From Coriolopsis trogii (taxonomy: Eukaryota; Basidiomycota; Agaricomycetes; Polyporales; Polyporaceae), in the NCBI GenBank assembly GCA_020543525.1, contig JAHYIO010000007.1, positions 1,178,001 to 1,242,000 of the forward strand: DNA of 64,000 nucleotides. The letters are read 5' to 3'. The notes beneath the pieces were generated by a model. That model saw only the letters and a list, made by a program, of their open reading frames with translations. It was not told the DNA's origin and did not search any database. This document shows positions 49,196-59,322 of this stretch, piece after piece; positions within the stretch are counted from its first letter, which is position 1; the number at the start of each line of letters is the position of its first letter. Both the position numbers and the translations under genes were made by a program.

Positions 49196-50610
49196 CTAGG
49201 TCACAAACGTATATCGCGAAGCACCCACGTTGTAGTTGTCAGCGTTGCGGATCGCCTGGCTCGGGCTGGACTGGCCGAGGTTCTGGTCGTACGCGCAGCC
49301 ATAGCCGACGTCGGTCGTGCCCGAGGTCGCGTGCGTGAGCTCGTGGAGGATGGTACCGCCGCGGATGTTGCGGGACGCGACGGTGGTGCCGGAGCAGAGG
49401 CGCGAGGTAGTGACTTCGTTGAAGAAGATGGAGCAGACGCTATGCAGCGCGCATCAGGTCAGCACGGGACGACATCAGAGGGCAGAGGCAGGACGCACAA
49501 GATGTCGGTGGGAGGGGTCACGGTGTACGCAATGACGCCGCTGGTGCAGTGGTTGTAGGAGTCAACGCACGAGATGATGCGGGAGCTCGAGTTCTCGCTG
49601 GCGACGGTCTAGGGGTACAATTAGCGTTCGGGAGTCGTTGTGCAGATACATAGACTACGTACGGAAAGGACGCTGCGGACAGTGCTAGTCTATTCAAAGC
49701 ACAAGTGACGAGTGAGCAAAAAAGCTGTAATAGTTTTAAAATTGAATTGAACACACCGAGGCAGAGCCAAAGTAGGACCTGAACAGAGTGTCGGCACCGC
49801 GGCTGGAGACGTAGTTGGCAGCGATCGAGGCCAGAGACTTGCCCTCAGAGTAGCTGATCGATCATCAGTCTAAGTGCGTCCAGAGAGCAACGGAGACGAA
49901 ACGGACCTCGAAGTGATGAAGCTGTTCTGGCTAGAGTTCGAGCAAGAGACGCGGGCGCGCTTCTCGTGAACACGCTGGATCTCGCGCTTCGCGACATCGC
50001 TCTTCACGTTGACCTTCACCTTGCTGGCAGAGACCTTGAACGGGTTGGGCTTCGCGTCGGCGTCGATCACCTGGAAGTTGGTGTTCGGCTCGAATTCATA
50101 GGCCCCAGTTCCGAGGGACTCGAAGTCGAAGAGGGGAGCGACTACATCAAGTACAAACCATCAGCTTTGTATCTTGAGCGCCATAGACAAGGACAGTTCC
50201 TCACCCTGATGCTCGGCGACAACGGTCTCCCCGGCGGGGATGACTACGTAGCCAGACTCGTCGAGGGCATCGAGGTCGATCTGGAGCCTGATACCGGTGA
50301 AGTTGGCTACGACGCCGTCCTTGCTGACCGTGAACGAGCGGGTGAGCATCTTGTCGTCGAGGATGGTGCCGAACTTGAGGACCTTGATGTCTTCAGAACC
50401 CGTGTTCGTCACCGCGGCAGTGACCCTGATGTCATCAATGGAGTGGACCTCCTTCGGCGCTGTGGAGGTGAATCGTCAGCGAGCGCGGGGTGGTGAGCGG
50501 GGAGGAAGCTCACCGGTGAGGGAGATCTCGAGGGCGGGCGCACGCTTCGCTGGGGTAGCGAAGGAGAGCGCGGCCGAGAGAGCGAGGGTGACGAAGGCGA
50601 CGGAGAACAT
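49196..50610 (-). CDS. secreted deuterolysin-type zinc metalloprotease (M35, aspzincin)
   Basis: 345 residues from exons 50610-50514, 50459-50205, 50141-49907, 49853-49757, 49608-49499 and 49439-49196. Signal peptide MFSVAFVTLALSAALSFA, then a beta-rich propeptide (IDDIRVTAAVTNTGSEDIKV). KR cleavage signals precede the mature enzyme (VHEKR before ARVSCSNSSQ). The active site is HELTH at residues 297-301, followed by GTTDVGYG: the two His and Asp308 bind zinc and Glu298 is the catalytic base, the HExxH plus GTxDxxYG arrangement that defines aspzincins. Three mature-domain cysteine regions (VSCSNSS, ISCVDSYNHC, VCSIFFNEVTTSRLC) fit the family disulphides. It would digest extracellular protein. 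Confidence 0.92.
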
Positions 50611-52676
50611 GACCGGTTTTCAGCAGGAGGCTGAGGGGTGCGAAGACTGCAACTCGAGAGTCTGCGGTATGTCTCATCTCGAGTACGCAGTCTTTTATAC
50701 GTCTACGATCGTGCATGCCAAGACAACGCATTCTGAACGAGGCATATGTCGCCATGTGGACTACACGCAATCCGAGCAGAACGGTAGGCTCTGACAGAAA
50801 ACCGGCGGTCAGAAGGGAAAGGAGGGAGCACATGGTGCATGAAGACAAGGATGGAGGGCCTGACTGGGCCGACGGCGTCCCAAGGACATGACAGTCGTCA
50901 TCCATCACGCGAAGGGTCCTGAGCGCCGGTATTCGAGATCATCACGGCTCCGAAGGGCAGCCGACAGACCACGTACTGGCGAATGGAGTAAGTGTGGGGC
51001 TAAGGTTGACGCGAGTAGCGCAGAGCTAGATTGAGGATGCCTATGTGGTGATTGTACGCGCAATAGACATTCCCGAGCTTGAAGCCGCCACTGAGGATGT
51101 AGAGAATGTAGTCGGTCGCGTTGGCAGTCCAGACCATTCGTCGGAAATGAATAATGTGCATACCATCGGGAGACGAGGTGGTCGGGCAACCTCCAAGCTG
51201 GTTCGGAGGGCTTGGCACAGCATTTCCAGGTGAACACCGACAACGGCACGACGCGTCAACTGGTATGATCGAAGGTCAATGGACTCCGATACAGCACAAT
51301 CATATCAATTGCCTTACCGATATAAGGAAAGCCGCGAATGTGTCGTCTCGGGGCTGGTCATCGCAGAAGTCAGAAGCACATTCCTAGTTCCATTTTCTCA
51401 CGATACCGCCCATGTGTATAATGGAAGTGCTTCAGTCTCGATGCTGATAGTGTTTTGGGAAGTGTCGGAGCTCTGCCAAGAAAAGAAGCTGCCGGATCTA
51501 AAAGCTCATGGTGCGGCAGACAGATACGAGCACTTCGCGAACGCATCTGCACAACAAAGTGGACTATCAGGAAGGATAGGTCAGCAGATATTCGGTCAGT
51601 GCGGGCATGAATGGCGACGTACTAGCGGCGGATAGGCGGATCCACAGAGGAAAAGCTTGGCATACACTCAGTCGTCCATGCGCCATGTGGAGCAGGGCCA
51701 ACGTGGCGTTGCGCGGTATGTTCTTCTTCCGCACCTTGGGTCTGCTCTAACAGCAAGCCCGTATACCACTAATTGTGAGTCTGTTCTCGAAATCTCATGG
51801 TCGCCCGGTCGTGCAGGCGGATGTTATCTGGCTTGAAGATCGTTAAGCGTTAATACTGAGTGCCACTGGATCGCTCACCATTCCGAAGACGGTCGACTGG
51901 AAGAGAATCTTCGCACATATAGCATACTTTCGCTCCCGATAGGCCGGCGTTACGTAGGGGACAAGAGACGTTGGACGATCATGCGACGCGAGGACGATAG
52001 CATCGTCGCCACCAAAGCGGGCAGCAAGCCGATCCGCGGGAGCCGCCGGCTTGTCTGGCATTTTCCGAAATTGGTAGTCCAGACGCCCGTCACCCGGCAT
52101 GGTAAACAATGCGAAACATATACTTTTGCGTGCGTACGCATGATGCTATGTCGATATGACTGAGTGAGAGCCTTTCTTGGAGCCAGTCCTGAAGTGCAGA
52201 CTGGGTGGAGGTGGAGGAGGGAGAGGAGCCTGAGGAGAAGGGATGAGACCATCAGCTGGCCTGCCACCCACGTGAAGTTCGCGTGGCACTCACACAAAGG
52301 CGCTTGTCACCGCTAAGTACCCGTTCGAGCATCTTTTCTCTTACTAGTACACTGTACAAGCAAGCAAGTCCAGCAACCGTACGGCGACATCCGGGTAAGT
52401 CTCATCAATACATGCATTGCGGCAGCATCTCCTTGGCAACGAGTTACGGATGGATGCATCCAACCTCCGAGTCAGAACAAAGACCGTTGCACACTGGAAC
52501 ATTCCTTTGTCTGTTCCTGTGACGCGCTTTCGGTATAAGAGCTCTGAAGTATTTCAGGTCTCGTTCCCTATCATCTCCTGTGTCTTATGTGCAACATTCT
52601 AATGAAGGTTAGAGCATCCCCCTGTTATCGAGTACTGAGTATTGAATCTTCCGCATCTAGCCTGGTGTAGACGACA
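50611..52676. other. long region without a confident gene
   Basis: About 2 kb. Minus-strand frames at 51,000-51,218 (contains ILYILSGGFKLGNVYCAY) and 51,843-52,109 look somewhat coding, but I could not join them into a gene or recognise a family. They may be decayed gene pieces. No tRNA or repeat was recognised. Confidence 0.4.
51843..52109 (-). CDS. possible exon or small hypothetical protein
   Basis: Open frame of 88 residues, MFTMPGDGRLDYQFRKMPDK ... FGMVSDPVALSINA, with balanced, protein-like composition and a natural stop. No signal peptide, no known motif, and no supporting homology by eye. It may be the last exon of an unmodelled gene whose upstream part lies at 52.1-52.3 kb. Confidence 0.25.
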   Translation of the reverse strand: MFTMPGDGRLDYQFRKMPDKPAAPADRLAARFGGDDAIVLASHDRPTSLVPYVTPAYRERKYAICAKILFQSTVFGMVSDPVALSINA

Positions 52677-54167
52677 ATGGACTCCCGGAAGCTTCTCAAC
52701 TTGGACATCTTGTCTTTGATTATGTGCCACGCAGACCAGCCGATCATCTCTTTGATGATGAAGACGTCTCGAGCTCTCCACCGCGAAGGTCTCAGATACC
52801 TCCTTGCTGACGTGCATATCTGTCGTCAAGCTCAGCTCATACAATTTGCGCAATTCATGCAAGGGGGCTTCTCAGGGTTGAGCCGCGCTCCACTTCTTCG
52901 TTCTTTGCATCTATCCGTCCCCAAAAAACCTGCGATAAAAATAGCCGTTACCCTCAACAACCTCCTCCTTCATCTTTCCCATGAGTCTCGACTCAAAGCA
53001 CTCGATATTCAGTCACTAGGCGGCATGCTTGAGGCTCACACCGACTTACTCGCAACCATCGCAAACCTAACGAGCATCACCAGGTTTAGCTTGGGCAGCG
53101 ACGATTCCCCGACTGGATCCAAGCTCATTGTTCAGCTACTCATAGCCATGCGTTCTCGCCTCGAAGAGGTTTACTTGGGAAGTTTCCAGTCCATGCACGA
53201 CGATGTCACCCAATACCTCTCAGGATCATGCAATACTCTCACTATACTCCATCTCAGCTACCCAGGCGCTATCTCCCCGGATGCTCCCTGTTATCCGCGG
53301 CTCAAAGAGCTCCTCCTCGAAGTCCCGGACCTCCCCGTCACGGCTCACTATGTTCGCGCATTCCCGAGGCTAGAAGAGTGGGTCATGCACGACAACGGGA
53401 GCGGTAATCAATGGTCGGTAGCGGAGTGCCAGGCGTTGCGGCATGCCAACAAGAATGCCCAGCGCGTTTGCCGCTGCTGGCCGTCCTTGCAGCTATTTAC
53501 GGGCGGTGTCTGGTACTTGTACGTCGCGGCGTTGACGTGCCCCGTTTCATATATGTGGACGGAGGTGCGGTTCGTGGAGGACTTCTCGATGTTCAAGGAC
53601 GTGCTCTTGGATACTCAGCCCACCTCCCTCCACTTCACCATATCCGGAGCACACCGGATGTTGGAACCGGAGTTTGTGAGGGTGCTCTCTTCAGCGCCCC
53701 GTACGTTTCTAGCCATTGACCTCGCAGTGTCAGTCGTAGATGCGGATCTCGCACTTGAGGACCTCCTGGTAGGCTTGCCACGATTGCCACATGCGACTCC
53801 CATCGAAGTTGCGCTGACGTTGACGTTGACGTAGGATACCTTCGTACAAATTGCTCAGGCTTGCCGTCTTGTGTCCTTCGAGCTCTCCCTCGATTTTAGT
53901 GACTTCGAGGAAAATCGGCTCCACGTTCGACCCTCAGAAGACACACGTGACGGAGAGCCGATCCCTTCTGGCGTGCAGTATGTACCAACACAGGGTCCCA
54001 CTCGGATTGAGCGGGACTTGGCCAACATGGACATCTCGGCCTTCGCGCGTCGGCTTCAGTCTTCGGTACTGAGTCTCAAGACGGTGGAGATATACCTGCA
54101 GCGGGATCGCGCAAACCAAGCGCATGATAGGGTACGCTTCGGCAAGGAGATGCGTTTATTAGAATAG
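52677..54167 (+). CDS. F-box/LRR-like protein
   Basis: Two exons, 52677-53768 and 53835-54167, give 474 residues. Without splicing, the frame would end at a TAG at 53,832-53,834, but that TAG is the intron acceptor: the relic at 4.1-4.6 kb has donor and acceptor at the same places. The N-terminus LLNLDILSLIMCHADQPIIS, then LMMKTSRALHREGLRYLLAD, has F-box-like spacing. The centre has leucine-rich strands (NLTSITRFSLGSD, LTILHLSYPG, RLKELLLEVPDL, FPRLEEWVM). The C-terminus NMDISAFARRLQSSVLSLKT is shared with the relic. It is probably a substrate adaptor of an SCF ligase; target unknown. Confidence 0.72.
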
Positions 54168-55140
54168 GTAGACATGTCGAAGTTGGTAGAAAATGTTTCC
54201 CGGAGTTGCTGTTGTCGAAAGAACATGGATTCACCAAATTGTTATGCTTACGTCTAGGCATAGTCGCAAGGCTGTGAAATTGTTTGATATTGCGGAGAAT
54301 TTAGTTGTCAGTCCCGATACACCGCATAGGTATACGTACCGTTATGATGCTCGTAAGCTCAGCTCCGGATCTGCCAGCGGTACATCTTCAAGTACTACTC
54401 CACTATGATAGTCCCTGCGAATGATACTCATTGCCCTTCTCGCGTTCTGCAGAGACTTACATCTGTACCTTCTTAGGGTGCCTCCAGGATTGACGAAATG
54501 CCAGTCGCTGAGTCGTCCAACACCGCCAGCCAAAAGAGAGCATGCAAGGAGCAGGCGGCCCGGAGGAGCCGAAGCAGAGCTGTGCGTCGGCGTAGATTGG
54601 GCGCTTGAAGTTGGAACACCATGTTCTGCCCGGTGACCGACTCAAGCGGCATCCTCTTCCTAATACATACACTGGCACTGCAGACCAATTCCTTCGCCCT
54701 TGATCTGAACTCAGAACGCGTTGAAGACACGTGTGGTTACGCTGTGAACTATGCAAATGATTGAAAGACAGCACGAATCGGAGCATTCCGTAGTCATGTC
54801 GTGAGGCAGTGTAGTCTTATCCCGCCCTCGCTCTTCCGTTTCAAATATCGTCATTCACTATCGTCTAACGATATGAATGCATGTGTTGGAAATGGTGACA
54901 CAGTCTATTGCATGCCAAGGACTCGGTCTCATCCGGCCTCTCGATGTGGAACAGGTGTCAGGCGGACTAGTATGGGATTGATGGGCCATCAGACAGGTCA
55001 GTAATGCCGCCGGCGAGCGGTGTCGGTGCAGTTATGTAAAACCAGTTTGACTTTGAACGGGGTGCGTTGTGTTACTTCCGTTCCCCCTGTCGTTCTCACC
55101 TCCCAATCACCTCCGAGCGGACGATCAGCATCTACCAAAA
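54168..55140. other. intergenic, no gene seen
   Basis: Downstream of the F-box-like gene and upstream of the membrane-protein gene, both plus strand. Short frames only; none is recognisable. Confidence 0.5.
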
Positions 55141-56843
55141 ATGGAGCTCACTGCCTTCACGACAGAGAATGCGACTGTATCGACCAATGCCATTGAACAG
55201 CTTCGCCTTCTCATTGCCGTATCTGCAGAGGAAGAGTCGCGCCTCAGGGCAAGCTTCATCGTCACCGTCATATTAACAGCCTTCTTTGGTGAGAATTATG
55301 TCTATCTCAACGCGCAGCATCTGACCTTCGCTCGATTCCCAACTAGGATTCTTCACCATTCTCGCTGCCGTCGCTGCCTATGTGCTCTTGTATGTGCCTC
55401 TTCGAAATGCTGCGTGGTTAAACTAATCCTCAATGCAGCCGAAAGGGAATAAACCAGGTGCCCTCTGCTGTCATGCTGTCGGCGATCGTGATGATGTGGG
55501 CGTCCACCACCGCATATTGGCTTACAGCACTCGTTGGTGCCTTCGACACCTACCATTCGTTGCGCGGCCGCACGTCAGTCGCAGCATTATGGGTAGAAGG
55601 TGTTCAGCAATGTATGTCGTCAGACGCGGCGTCGAATTGTGCCTTCGACGGACTGCGCCAGGGACTGCCGCTGATCCTGCCTGTGTTCGCACCTCGAGAT
55701 TGCGCAGGCACCGTGGCGCTCACGTTCAATGTAGGTGTCTTAGGATGACGATCCTTACTGTCGCACGTTTACCCGATAGTCCCGCAGGTTGTTCTAGGCG
55801 ATGCCATCGTTTGGTGGCGCGCATGGATTCTTTGGCGACTCGAGAAACGAGCTGTACTATGGTTCGGTATGCTGCTCGTCCTATGTACACTCGGTACGTA
55901 GCTCCGCTGACATATCTGGGATCTTCTTGGATTTGACTCAATTATTGTCAGCGACCAGCATAGTGGATACCAAGGATTCTTGCAGTGGAACGGGGACGTT
56001 CGATCTCAGTTCCCCGTTCGACCCGGACAACATCTCGCTTTCAGCTGGGGCTCTCTTCGGCGGAGATCCATGGGGCATAGCGGCGACGGCGTTGTCCCTG
56101 TTCACCAACACGGCCGCCACGTTGCTCATTGCGTGGAAAGCATGGTACGGCCTTCATATTGGGCATCGACCTTCTGAATTGATTCACATACCTTCCATGC
56201 TAGGGGTCATAGACGACTTGTACGGTCGCATTTGAGAGAAGGCTCGAGGCGTACTCAAGTTGAAAGAACGTTACTCCTACTCGTCGAGTCTGGGGTCCTG
56301 TATTGCGCTCTCTGGGTAGGCTATACAACCATGACGGACCAATCGGGCGAGGCTTTTTGACGCCGTTTGCATTCCAGATGATCGTGATCGTCTACCAGCT
56401 TGTTGCGCTCAAGCTTGGAGAATCGGCATTCGCGTATGGATTCTACTACGTGATGGGAGGATGTCTCATCCCACTAATCGTGAGTCCTACGCGTGTATCA
56501 AGGTATAGTCCGCTGACGACGTCGATGTTCCCTGTTTCCCTCTTGCTAGGGCATGTACCCAACACTGGTCATCATCGTCTGTGCGTTGGACAAATCGTAC
56601 TTTGAGAGACAATTCATCGGCAGTCGACTCGGGCAAGGGTTACTGGACGTTGGGTCGGCAGTTCCAGCCCGTCACGATGTCTCGGAGATCGTCTGGTCAC
56701 GGCGAGAACCTACCGCCACTTCTACAGCCATCTCGGAGCGGGAACCAGAGCAGCAGCAAGGAGAAGGCGAAAAGCGCACTCCAAAGTCAGGGGCGCAGGA
56801 CGGGGATCCGGAGGGAGCCGTTATGAGCAGTACAGGTACTTGA
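55141..56843 (+). CDS. multi-pass (about seven-segment) membrane protein, unknown function
   Basis: 429 residues from eight exons: 55141-55288, 55347-55389, 55439-55730, 55788-55893, 55952-56144, 56204-56315, 56378-56479 and 56550-56843. Hydrophobic helices: SFIVTVILTAFFGFFTILAA to VAAYVLF; VMLSAIVMMWASTTAYWLTA; a segment around VVLGDAIVWWRAWILW; LWFGMLLVLCTLATSI; GIAATALSLFTNTAATLLIA; LLLLVESGVLYCALW; FYYVMGGCLIPLI and MYPTLVIIVCAL. The extracellular loop between the second and third holds paired cysteines (QQCMSSDAASNCAF ... PRDCAGT). The cytosolic C-tail is charged and disordered. This topology is common among uncharacterised Agaricomycete receptor-like proteins. It lacks the features I would need to call it a pheromone receptor. 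Confidence 0.72.
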
Positions 56844-57518
56844 AAGTTCAGTCGTGCTTCGATCCGACATTCACTCAAGCATCCACTCTTTCTCCGCACA
56901 TAGAGAGGAGGGTATCAAGCCTGTGAGCGTTGATAAGACACACTACCAAGAAATCCCGAATACCAAAGCTTGTAGGTGCGCAATGGAGCCGATCTCCTTC
57001 ATGGCTGGCGCGGCATTCACGATGCTTTGTGCTATCAGCAAATGATCAGATTCAGTCGATAAAAGCCGATGAGGACACTGTAGGCTGCCCGAAAACATAC
57101 AGAGGGCAGGAGGATCCACCCCAGAGTGACTATTTTGCCGGTGCGGCGGATATATCTTTATCTCGAGTTGTATAGCTCGTGGGTCCTCGAGTGGAGGGCG
57201 GGGTCATGCATAATGTATCTCGTCCACAGATGAGCTTTCACTGCTTCGCGGTTTTTCTATTTTCCACGACAAATACACACGGTGGTATCACCAACTACGC
57301 TTTGCACTCGATGTTAATGTGCCGAGGAGCACGCTGAAAAGGCGCAATTATATGACTAATCATATCATGATCTGATGCAGCTACATGGTATATTAACGAG
57401 ACGCGTTTCAGGTGCATTCATAGAGACAGTCAGGATATTTCTGGAGCAATCCAGAGTATGAATCGAGAATAGGAAGCCAGTAGCGGAAGGAAGGATATGA
57501 AACCAGGTCTGGACCCGA
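56844..57518. other. intergenic, edge of inverted duplication
   Basis: Convergent 3' region between the membrane-protein gene and the small module C gene. The last 40-45 bases before 57,519 resemble the flank at 25,385-25,430; further left there is no similarity to module A flanks. Confidence 0.5.
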
Positions 57519-58101
57519 TCAGGCAGTGACCGTCGCGGTGACCGTGGACGCCTTGCCCGTGGTCGTACGGACCTTAACGGACGTGATAGTCGTGGGTACA
57601 ACCTTTGTCGTGGTCTTCGTGATTAGACTAGTCGTCGTAGTCGTCGACTTCACGGTGTTCGTGATCGTGTTCGTCGACGTCGACGTCGTGGTGGTGTATG
57701 CTGTAGCCGTTGCGGTCACGATCACTGTCCCCGACTGGGTCACTGTCGACGTGCTCGCGGCAGTGACGGTGGAAGGCCTAGCAGTCTCGGTCACCGTGAC
57801 CGTCTGCTGCGTGTTCTGCCGCTTTCCGAACTGCGAATATTCGTAGGGGCTTGCGACATCCGTGAATGTGGATGTCACGGTGGTCGTGGCAGGGAAGTAC
57901 GACGAGATGGTGTTTGTGATGAAGTCTTCGCCATCCCACGAGGGAATAGCTAGAAGGAGATATGCGTCAACTTCTGATACTCTGCTGATCTACGGACAGG
58001 GTGGAGGGTAGGATAACAACGAAGAGCTTACCTTTGCTGCTAACACTTGCGGCGGTGGCCAGTGCGAGCAAAACTGTTGCGCTGATTTTGAAGGCGTACA
58101 T
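57519..58101 (-). CDS. small Thr/Val-rich secreted protein, module C
   Basis: Exons 58101-58032 and 57949-57519 encode 166 residues identical to the module A protein: same signal peptide (MYAFKISATVLLALATAASV...), AIPSWDGEDF start, FGKR site and TVTATVTA end. Translations in other frames, including the opposite strand, are also the same, so the nucleotide sequences are essentially identical, including silent positions. That points to a very recent duplication or to continuing gene conversion. Head to head with the giant gene at 59,323. Confidence 0.85.
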
Positions 58102-58805
58102 TGTTGTAGAGAGGCGTCTGGAGTATGGGTAGGTGTGTGGTAGTTGAGTGAATGGTGAAGTGAGAGAGTTGGAAGGATCTTCCTTATATGCTGTCAAAAT
58201 GAACTCCGCTGGAGAGGTTGGAGCTGCACTCCTCGTTGGTGCGTCGGACAAGAGTCAAGCGTTCAAATGAGTAAGGTCCGTCAGAGACTCGGAGCCTACC
58301 AGATTCTGACGCTTCCGAGTGAACACGGGGGATACCAATGCCAATGAACTGATGTTCAAAGGCATTGATGAGAGTCCCGAGCCTCGAAGGAGAGGTGATT
58401 GGAGCGGGGAGTGCTGGGCAGACCCCACCCGGGCCATGGCGGTCGGAAAACTTTAATGTGTCCGATGAGTTGGAAGCATTAGCGTCGCTGCATTCGGCTT
58501 CTAATAGCCAGCAACAAGTGTGCGCCACTGAGTGTATTGAGTTTGCTAGAGGTAAGAGCCGATGACAGAGGAGTTGAAGTGGAAGGACGGAGTTGTCGCT
58601 ACGAAGCACGGTAAGCGCCAATGCGTGGCGGAGAGTCCGTATTGGGCAATATGCACAGCCACCACCGCCAGCTACGCGCGCCTCCGACTTTTCTCTTCTC
58701 AAGTTCGTCACCGACTCTCCCATTGCGGTCATGTTCACCTCGTCCTCCCAGTCATACTATGGTTATATGCGGCTCTCTTCGCTATGGAATAGGTGAACAC
58801 TACAT

Positions 58806-58823
58806 GTCGCTTTCGAAAGCGAC
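58806..58823. promoter_or_regulatory. 18-bp perfect palindrome (module C)
   Basis: GTCGCTTTCGAAAGCGAC, unchanged from module A at the mirrored position. Confidence 0.45.
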
Positions 58824-59118
58824 TGACTGCTCGCCTCTCGTCTCTGACTCGTCCGAGACGGCTTTCAAACCCGACCAGGTGCAGGGCACGGGCCCACAAC
58901 GGGTCTGCTTCCGCCGACGTATCCATAACACGCCCGACGTTCTCGAACGAGACTCGGATCGGTTCAATATCCAAAAAGACAGACCCGTGGGGCCGATCCT
59001 GTCACGCCATTGCAACCACCCTTGGGTAAACCCGAAATGGCAAGGCGGATGTACAACGTCGAGAGCGTACCTGTGCATCCCCTCTAGGTCTCCTCCCAGC
59101 AGGTCGGGGGTTCGTAGA

Positions 59119-59134
59119 GGACCGATGTCGGTCC
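59119..59134 (+). promoter_or_regulatory. 16-bp dyad element upstream of giant gene (module C)
   Basis: GGACCGATGTCGGTCC at the position mirrored from module A, about 196 bases before the giant ATG. Confidence 0.6.
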
Positions 59135-59322
59135 AGTCAGCCGTCACACATCCATCACATGTGCCGTTGAAGTCCTTCATGGTCTACTCGCAGCCCTGGC
59201 AAGTATAAGAACATGGATGCTTGTCCTGGTAAAGCCAACAAATTCTCTTCTCATCCACTTTCTTCTCAACCACCAGCTCTATCTCTATTGCTTTCCATTC
59301 AATCTTTTCCAGCAACTCCATC

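Larger units (their letters stand above)
58102..59322. promoter_or_regulatory. divergent promoter of module C
   Basis: Inverted copy of 23,581-24,801 with the same length and TATA boxes at mirrored positions (about 58,183-58,189 and 59,204-59,209). It retains the palindrome, the dyad and the 34-bp block (59,024-59,057). A few substitutions were seen, for example around 58,985-58,992 and 59,100. Confidence 0.65.

Noticed and set aside
53832..53834. In-frame TAG as a true stop ending the F-box-like gene at 385 residues
   Set aside because: It is the intron acceptor: the relic at 4.1 kb has equivalent donor and acceptor, and the downstream exon is in phase and conserved.
55141..56843. Identification of the seven-segment protein as an STE3-type pheromone receptor
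   Set aside because: The number of helices is compatible, but I see no STE3 signature, and the extracellular cysteine loop and charged tail fit uncharacterised Agaricomycete membrane proteins better.
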